A DNA stretch of 19,953 bases, from positions 1-19,953 of the forward strand of contig PKWS01000125.1 of NCBI GenBank assembly GCA_003132105.1, given 5' to 3'. The translations under genes and the position numbers were made by a program. This document shows, piece by piece, positions 15,396 to 19,953 of this stretch; the stretch's first letter is position 1, and every line of letters begins with the position of its first letter. The DNA is from Desulfosporosinus sp. GTDB taxonomy: Bacteria; Bacillota; Desulfitobacteriia; Desulfitobacteriales; Desulfitobacteriaceae. The notes below the pieces were generated by a model, which did no database searches, had not been told where the DNA came from, and worked only from the letters and a program-made list of their open reading frames with translations.

Positions 15396-15423
15396 CGAAA
15401 AACATAACCGTCGCAGTTTTTCG
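15396..15423. repeat. 8-bp inverted repeat upstream of the intron
   Basis: CGAAAAAC (15396-15403) and GTTTTTCG (15416-15423) are perfectly complementary with a 12-base loop. It lies 34 bases 5' of the intron in the host exon. It may be a terminator of the interrupted unit or chance. Confidence 0.3.
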
Positions 15424-15520
15424 CGAATAGTATCGACGATGCCAATCGGTCAATGTTTCTCATGACCAAAATGGCTCATGGCGCATGACATGTAGAAGTC
15501 GATTTTGGCGCTCAACTCAA

Positions 15521-15558
15521 ATTACCTCACGTAAAACAACTGTTTTTCGTGAGGTAAT
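15521..15558. repeat. 38-bp inverted repeat, hairpin-forming
   Basis: ATTACCTCACG and CGTGAGGTAAT form an 11-bp outer stem. Inside, AAAAC and GTTTT pair around AACT, with one T-T mismatch between the two stems. It lies 20 bases past the end of a small minus-strand ORF, where it could act as a terminator, although few Ts follow. Confidence 0.45.
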
Positions 15559-15578
15559 AGAAAGGGCAATGATCTTAA

Positions 15579-15788
15579 TCAGGGAAAGGGTTTGATACTT
15601 AACTTTGGTTGGTTCGTGTGGTTTCTGTTAAGGAAGGCATTGATGGCATTAACGAATTCCTCTGGTGACATCCCTGAGCACTGAAAATGTATCGAGGAGG
15701 CCTGTGGAGAGTTCGTGATTGTGACCTGGCATTGGTTTATATGAGCCGCAATGTACGCAGTTAGAACCGGTGTGAGTAGGGTTGTCAT
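15579..15788 (-). CDS. Small hypothetical protein
   Basis: This 69-residue ORF is not recognised. Its N-terminal 17 residues (MTTLLTPVLTAYIAAHI) are hydrophobic and may form a membrane helix or leader. The rest (SSIHFQCSGMSPEEFVNAINAFLNRN) reads like a small folded or amphipathic segment with one Cys in each half (Cys20 and Cys37). No clear ribosome-binding site precedes the ATG at 15788, and the frame stays open for about 20 codons upstream without another start, so it may be a truncated C-terminal part. A strong hairpin follows the stop. Confidence 0.35.
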   Translation of the reverse strand: MTTLLTPVLTAYIAAHINQCQVTITNSPQASSIHFQCSGMSPEEFVNAINAFLNRNHTNQPKLSIKPFP

Positions 15789-15866
15789 AGCCGCTTTGAC
15801 GATAATGGCTGTCAGTTTAGGTCCGGGGCTCTTGGAAGGAGCTTTAAGCGAGGGCAGCTACTCACC

Positions 15867-16140
15867 AACGTGTGGCGTCAGGATAAGGGAATCGAACTCA
15901 CCGGCAAGGAATACGGGCTTCTTGAGTACTTCATGCGCAACCCGAACCAGGTAGTGGCCAGGACCATGATCGCCGAGCACTGCTAGGACTACGAATTCGA
16001 CACCTTTACCAAAATCATAGACATCTACGTCAACTACCTGAGAAGAAAGGTCGACCGCGAGGCTGGCAGGAAACTGATCCACACGTTGCGGGGGTGGGCT
16101 ACGTCTTAAAGGAAGAGGAACAGTCTGCTGTCCTAGTGTG
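15867..16140 (+). pseudogene. Remnant of an OmpR/PhoB-family response regulator, DNA-binding domain
   Basis: The plus-strand frame reads IELTGKEYGLLEYFMRNPNQ, then VVARTMIAEHC, an in-frame TAG, DYEFDTFTKIIDIYVNYL and RRKVDREAGRKLIHTLRG. This is the winged-helix effector domain of two-component regulators such as CusR/QseB. The TAG stands where the family has a conserved Trp (TGG to TAG). A shift near 16090 moves the ending into another frame (GVGYVLKEEEQ). The receiver domain upstream is missing, so this is a dead fragment. It points to a former two-component operon, and no histidine kinase is left nearby. Confidence 0.8.
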
Positions 16141-16161
16141 CCGGCAAAACATCTGCCATCT

Positions 16162-17127
16162 CTAACAGGCAGGGACTAAAACTCGTGATCGCGTAATAGG
16201 CACATCAAAGCCTGTCGCTTTTTTTAAAATTTGTTTCAGGTCTGTATCATTCTCCCCTAGGGCTGCGTAAGGGCCCAGCCCGAGACTTACAATTGGGAGC
16301 GTCTCGTATTGTAGCACCTTATACGGTATATCACGGTTGTTGGAACGGCGCACTAGCACTTCCGTTGAAATCCCCTTCCCGTACTGTACTTGAATGTTTT
16401 CGGGGTCAAACACGATGAGTCGCCACTCGTTCTCATTGTTATAAAGTGGGTCCTTGAGAATAGGGGCGAGAGTCCAAATGCCAAATGCCGTGAGTTGGAC
16501 TACACGTTTTCGTAGCGCCCAGAGGCGTTCAGAAGGCAATGTATGCAAATGGTTGTAAAAGATCCTCATGTTTGACTCTATGAACTGGTCAAGAAAATAG
16601 TCCTGAGCGGCCGGGTCATAAAGCACTGGCATGGGGAGAACCCCTGGGATTACAAGATGTTTAAAATTAAAAGCTATAGCAAAACCTGTCCCCGCCCGCC
16701 CGTAAGTTTGCCAATGGGCTGCCTCATCGGCATTTGTTCGGAACGAAACAACATAAATTTTAGTGCCCAAGGTCTCTACGATTTGAGAGCTGCGATGATC
16801 AAGCAGTGAGGCTATCTCGTCGTATAGATCTGGCGTCCTTCCTTTTTTGGGTTGGGCAAGTATTCTTTTCGCACGTTCGAGGGCATATTTGATTTCTGAA
16901 GTGTCCTCCAACGCAGTAGCTAGGCTGGCCCAAAGAGAACGGGTTTGAAGGATACCGTGCAACCCTTCGTGATCAGTAAAATGGTAAAGAGGGAGGTTTA
17001 ACCCACGAGAAGGAACTCTGCTGCGAAGGGCGGCACTTATTGAATCACTAAACTGTTTGTCAATAGTCCTGAAAATTTGTGAAGCCACGTCCCCCTCCCC
17101 ATTCGATTCGACCGTGCCAAAGTGCAC
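16162..17127 (-). CDS. DUF2971-domain protein
   Basis: This 321-residue protein fits DUF2971, a family of unknown activity that is common in phage-defence and mobile loci. Supporting segments are LYHFTDHEGLHGILQTRSLWAS (about 47-68, starting LYHFTD), the SEIKYAL region (77-83), SFRTNADEAAHWQTYGRAGT (128-147) followed by GFAIAF, and NENEWRLIVF (231-240). The W..YG..GTGFAI block is the family's most typical piece. The first start is GTG 17127, but GTG 17088 follows a GGGGAGGGGG purine run and may be the real one, dropping 13 residues. A 7-bp inverted repeat (GCACCGC/GCGGTGC, 17124-17138) overlaps the upstream start. It lies 102 bases downstream of abiEii on the same strand and may share its transcript. 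Confidence 0.78.
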   Translation of the reverse strand: MHFGTVESNGEGDVASQIFRTIDKQFSDSISAALRSRVPSRGLNLPLYHFTDHEGLHGILQTRSLWASLATALEDTSEIKYALERAKRILAQPKKGRTPDLYDEIASLLDHRSSQIVETLGTKIYVVSFRTNADEAAHWQTYGRAGTGFAIAFNFKHLVIPGVLPMPVLYDPAAQDYFLDQFIESNMRIFYNHLHTLPSERLWALRKRVVQLTAFGIWTLAPILKDPLYNNENEWRLIVFDPENIQVQYGKGISTEVLVRRSNNRDIPYKVLQYETLPIVSLGLGPYAALGENDTDLKQILKKATGFDVPITRSRVLVPAC

Positions 17128-17229
17128 CGCAGCGGTGCGCCTCTACAGTTAAATCTTTCTTCCGTCATAGTTTTGGTCTTGCCGGCTTAGGGGCTCCGCC
17201 TTCGGATCTTCCTACCCCGCGGGCACTTC

Positions 17230-18216
17230 TCATGGCGCCAACGCGTTTATTTCGGTTTCCAAGGCTTGCAGACGAGCCATGACCGTCGCAATATCCAGGT
17301 ATTCGCCAAAAATCATATTTCCCATGGCTCGATAATCAGCCTTGACCGACTCCAACACATGACCTTGAGGCACCAGCCGGAGCGTGCCCGGTTTGGCGAG
17401 GTCGTACCTGGCCCAGCCTCGCGCATAGAACCGTTCTTTGAATTGCACCACGCTTTTTAGCAGCTCGAGGTCGGCTAGAGCGGCGTCTTTAACAGGAGCA
17501 ACCGCCATTTTAGCCAGATCGTAATAATGACGAGAATAGCGCAACGGTTGTTGATTCCCCTCCGGCCTATTCGCTTCATGATGCAAAATAGTCGCTTTTT
17601 CCCAAAAGGTTCGCTCGGCCTTGATCGCCTTTACTCCGCATTCGGCACGACTGAACAGGTGAGGGAACACTTCCGCAGCCAAAGGCCGTATGGTGTATTC
17701 GTCGAAAGGCAGCCAGGAGGCGAGGGGGCCAATCTCAAGGCGCACCTCTGGGCGGAGATAAGTGTCCTCAAAAGCGGCGGGATACCGGACGTTCAAAACA
17801 TTAGGGTCGCCAGCATCGGCTTCACACTTGCAAAGGGGCGAAACGCATTCGGCCAGCAGGGACAGTAAATCGCCGGCAATGAAGGCCTGCCCGTGATCGT
17901 CTATCTCCTTATTCAACCTTTGCTGCTGTGACTTGGATCGCTCGGCTTGAGGGTCCTCCCCCGTGAGGACGGTCCAGTCAAGAATCAGGTCGATGTCCTC
18001 TGAAAAACGTTCGATAAGTCCGAAGATTTTGGAAAGGCTGGTGCCACCCTTGAACATAAGGAGCTGGGAGAGCCGGGGCTGGCGGAATATCTTGTCCAGT
18101 GTCCAGGTCACCCAGAAATCTTTTTCCACGACTGCCGGGGTCATGCCTCGCTGTGCCGCCGCCTCTGAAAAAAGCTCACTTCTCTTCGCCGCAGGTAATC
18201 CGGCAATGTTATCCAT
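17230..18216 (-). CDS. abiEii: AbiEii-type nucleotidyltransferase toxin
   Basis: This 328-residue protein is the toxin of a type IV AbiE system, a nucleotidyltransferase that arrests growth, apparently by modifying tRNA in characterised relatives. The family marks are VVEKDFWVTWTL (29-40), the nucleotidyltransferase motif FKGGTSLSKIFGLIERFSED (55-74) with Gly57, Ser60 and Lys63, and the metal ligands Asp74 and Asp76 in SEDIDL. Further motifs are ERTFWEKATILHHEANRP and SRHYYDLAKM in the C-terminal half. The length fits the family and all key residues are present. Its start overlaps the end of abiEi by eight bases, so the two are translationally coupled, with the antitoxin made first. The function is abortive phage defence or stabilisation of the island. 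Confidence 0.92.
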   Translation of the reverse strand: MDNIAGLPAAKRSELFSEAAAQRGMTPAVVEKDFWVTWTLDKIFRQPRLSQLLMFKGGTSLSKIFGLIERFSEDIDLILDWTVLTGEDPQAERSKSQQQRLNKEIDDHGQAFIAGDLLSLLAECVSPLCKCEADAGDPNVLNVRYPAAFEDTYLRPEVRLEIGPLASWLPFDEYTIRPLAAEVFPHLFSRAECGVKAIKAERTFWEKATILHHEANRPEGNQQPLRYSRHYYDLAKMAVAPVKDAALADLELLKSVVQFKERFYARGWARYDLAKPGTLRLVPQGHVLESVKADYRAMGNMIFGEYLDIATVMARLQALETEINALAP

Positions 18217-18823
18217 TAAACCCCTCCCAACAAATTTCTTTGATGCAATCGTATATCCAGCCAGTAACCGTTCTGGTGTCCTTCAGGATTTTGGGGCGCA
18301 CATCCGCATCAATTTCGGTGCGGATCTTGTCTATCACGTCTAACGTTACGCGCTCCTTTCCGAGCGCTTTCAGCGCCTGCACGATAAGGGCACTTTCCCG
18401 ATGTTTAAAACCGATTTCCTTGAGTACGGTCTTTTTGAATTCGAGGTTGTAATTACTGATGGCATATTTGCGATTAGGCCCGTCGGAGAGGTAGATATAC
18501 TTCCCCTGCACCTGGGTCGATAGACCTAGCAGGTTCAAGGCGGCATCGCCCGACGGCTGAATTCGCCAATTGAATTTGCGGGCAAAGGCCCGGGCCACCT
18601 CGTCGAAGTTCGGACTCAGAAACTGCCTCAGGAACTCGCTGTATTTAGGGTAATCGTACATGCCCCGGCAGATACGGCGGATCTTGCCTTCGGCGACCAA
18701 ATCCGACAGAGCGTTATCGATCTGCGCCCGGTCGAATTCCCCAACGAAATCGCTTGGGAAAAAGGCCCACCCCCTGCCGTGTCCAGAAATTCGCGAATAT
18801 ATTTTGTTATTAACACCTTGCAA
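18209..18823 (-). CDS. abiEi: AbiEi-type antitoxin/transcription regulator (DUF6088-like)
   Basis: This 204-residue protein is the antitoxin partner of AbiEii. It opens with a winged-helix region (FVGEFDRAQIDNALSDLVAE, then GKIRRICRGMYDYP), the usual N-terminal DNA-binding part that represses the operon, followed by the AbiEi core (AFARKFNWRIQPSGDAALNL, LSTQVQGKYIYLSDGPNRKY). The gene overlaps the toxin gene by eight bases. The start used is TTG 18823, preceded by AGGAGAGATGCC. No ATG in the correct frame lies nearby. An 11-bp inverted repeat 18 bases upstream is the likely autoregulation site. AbiE antitoxins are known to bind inverted repeats in their promoter and neutralise the toxin without forming a stable complex. 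Confidence 0.85.
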   Translation of the reverse strand: MQGVNNKIYSRISGHGRGWAFFPSDFVGEFDRAQIDNALSDLVAEGKIRRICRGMYDYPKYSEFLRQFLSPNFDEVARAFARKFNWRIQPSGDAALNLLGLSTQVQGKYIYLSDGPNRKYAISNYNLEFKKTVLKEIGFKHRESALIVQALKALGKERVTLDVIDKIRTEIDADVRPKILKDTRTVTGWIYDCIKEICWEGFNG

Positions 18824-18840
18824 GGCATCTCTCCTAAAAT

Positions 18841-18874
18841 AATGCTAGAAATAATTACCACTTTTTCTAGCATT
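18841..18874 (-). promoter_or_regulatory. Operator-like inverted repeat upstream of abiEi
   Basis: AATGCTAGAAA (18841-18851) and TTTCTAGCATT (18864-18874) are perfect 11-bp mirror arms separated by 12 bases, about one helical turn. The site lies 18 bases before the abiEi start. Position and symmetry fit binding by the AbiEi winged-helix domain. Confidence 0.65.
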
Positions 18875-19345
18875 TTCCAAATGAAATCTGCACGAATTTA
18901 CCCACTGCGCTTGCCGCCCAGTTCCCCACCTTTTCGAAATCCTGGACGAACGTGACCTCCCTGGGCCTCCAGGGAGGAGGTCGTGGACCGCGGCAGGTCA
19001 AAAGTCAAAAAATGACGTTTCTGGAAGTCTCGCCGCCAGTAGAAAGTGAGGATGCTTACTGGCGGGAAGCCAGGCAGTCGGTCGGGGAACGGGCCTAGCG
19101 GCGGCTACCCAAGGTATCCAGATTCGAAAAGATTTTTAGAGGGAAAGGGTAGGGGGGACGGTCGACGCGGTCCTGCAGGGTAAAAATGGCGAAGACTAAC
19201 GGTTAAAGGGATGGTCGGAATTGGGCGCAGCCAACCATCAAGGGAAGCTCACGAAACGGAAAAAATAGTACGCTAACCATTGATCCCGTAGCAGGTGCCT
19301 TCTAATTTCACCCTTTTAAACGCCGGTTCCTTCTCAGGGGCACGT
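18875..19345. other. Non-coding stretch, possibly decayed mobile DNA
   Basis: No gene is supported. It contains two GC-rich inverted repeats: CCTCCCTGG/CCAGGGAGG (about 18957-18977), part of a longer GACCTCC...GGAGGTC arrangement, and CCGCCAGTA/TACTGGCGG (19033-19065). No T run follows either. The sequence is GC-rich and uneven, like remnants of inserted elements, but no transposase reading is visible. Confidence 0.4.
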
Positions 19346-19642
19346 CTACCCAAGGAGTGACAATTGCGACTCCTGCTGTAATTTGTCGTCAATCCTGTAT
19401 TGCCGCCCTGTTGTCCTGGAAGTCTTCAGGCGTAAAATCCCCTCATATTTCTTCTCGGCCTGTTCCAGGGAATCCCGATACCAGGACTCAGCCAGTTTGC
19501 CGTGTCCGGAAGGGCCTGACTCCTTGGTGATTACGTAACCTAAATCATGGGGCAGCTCGCAGAGTGAGAGGTGATATTGAGCTTTGCGCACCGAGTCCGA
19601 AATCAAATCGACTTCTTTGATGATTCGTTTCTCTTCCACCAT
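19346..19642 (-). CDS. Small hypothetical protein
   Basis: This protein of about 98 residues is not recognised. It is charged and helical in appearance: an N-terminal acidic/basic helix (MVEEKRIIKEVDLISDSVRK), a middle segment LCELPHDLGYVITKESGPSG, and a C-terminal EQAEKKYEGILRLK helix followed by a basic stretch. The frame is open to an ATG at 19681, but AAGGAGG lies at 19644-19650, so the native start is more likely ATG 19642 or GTG 19639. It follows a gene that ends at 19708 on the same strand, 65 bases upstream, so they may form an operon. Confidence 0.55.
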   Translation of the reverse strand: MVEEKRIIKEVDLISDSVRKAQYHLSLCELPHDLGYVITKESGPSGHGKLAESWYRDSLEQAEKKYEGILRLKTSRTTGRQYRIDDKLQQESQLSLLG

Positions 19643-19707
19643 TACCTCCTTAAGCCATACAGCAAGAAGTATAATATGCACTCATGACATAATATGTCGT
19701 ATTGCTG

Positions 19708-19953
19708 TCAGGTCTCCCAAACTATTCCAGCAAGTAACCCTCTCAATTTTTTACCATCCTTGGGATTATATCTTTCGATATAGCGGACATGCCCTTCTAA
19801 CGATGCTTTAACGTTTTTAGTGCCATAGTCATGGTACTGTCTAACAAAATCTATCCCACACTCCCTGCAATCTATGATAATATTTTCAATCCGCGTAACT
19901 GTAGAATACGGGACACGTGGTGTATCTGCAGATGTTACGTCCCGCGATAAAGC
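19708..19953 (-). CDS. 3' end of an unknown gene running off the right edge
   Basis: The minus strand is open from the window edge to TGA at 19708-19710, giving 81 residues without a start in view. The reading is protein-like throughout: YSTVTRIENIIIDCRECGID, then FVRQYHDYGTKN, EGHVRYIERYNPKDGKK and LRGLLAGIVWET. A CxxC pair (DCRECG) could bind a metal or be a disulfide; with only one pair visible, no zinc ribbon can be claimed. Not recognised. It precedes the small hypothetical gene on the same strand. Confidence 0.6.
   Translation of the reverse strand, partial: ALSRDVTSADTPRVPYSTVTRIENIIIDCRECGIDFVRQYHDYGTKNVKASLEGHVRYIERYNPKDGKKLRGLLAGIVWET

Noticed and set aside
15424..15520. Left terminal repeats of the IS21 element upstream of the intron
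   Set aside because: Words such as CCAAAATGG and CCAAAATCG resemble terminal repeats, but no matching right end or target duplication is visible, so I do not claim it.
15858..16082. Minus-strand 74-residue open frame
   Set aside because: It is antisense to the clear response-regulator winged-helix remnant, which explains the sequence better.

Overview
The window looks like a bacterial chromosomal defence island of mixed base composition. The type I restriction genes and the intron are GC-richer. The CBASS-like block and the non-coding stretches on either side of it are clearly AT-richer. No marker gene fixes the organism. The style of the group II intron protein, the AbiE pair and the OmpR-type regulator remnant would fit a Gram-negative bacterium, perhaps Desulfobacterota/Geobacter-like, but this is a weak guess. 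There is no rRNA, tRNA, CRISPR array or phage structural gene.

Layout. (1) 1-4060, plus strand: the 3' part of hsdS, apparently frameshifted close to the window edge, and a complete hsdR. (2) 4061-5046: non-coding DNA with terminator hairpins, a 29-bp palindrome, 18-bp tandem repeats and a promoter. (3) 5047-8264, plus strand: a small unknown ORF, a patatin-like phospholipase (CapV type), a CD-NTase-like nucleotidyltransferase and a HEPN-domain protein, read as a CBASS operon with unusual accessory genes. (4) 8265-9310: non-coding, unusually rich in long inverted repeats. (5) 9311-11834, minus strand: a two-gene operon of a large SIR2 / nucleoside-deoxyribosyltransferase-like / HEPN fusion followed by a DUF3800 protein. 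This is the best candidate for an undescribed defence system. (6) 12010-12879, minus strand: an FRG-domain protein. (7) About 13070-15362: an IS21 istA fragment next to a complete-looking group II intron (minus strand) with its reverse transcriptase/maturase. (8) 15521-16140: a hairpin, a small ORF and a decayed OmpR-family response-regulator remnant. (9) 16162-18823, minus strand: a DUF2971 protein and an AbiEi/AbiEii toxin-antitoxin pair with an operator-like inverted repeat. (10) 18875-19953: non-coding DNA, then a small unknown ORF and the 3' end of a gene that runs off the right edge.

How the genes fit together. Restriction-modification attacks incoming DNA. The CD-NTase is expected to make a cyclic nucleotide that activates the phospholipase and causes abortive infection. 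The SIR2 fusion combines a likely NAD+-consuming domain with a nucleotide-sensing-like domain and a possible RNase. AbiE adds a type IV abortive-infection module. The IS21 remnant, the intron and the broken regulator are signs of repeated insertion and decay, as is usual in such islands.
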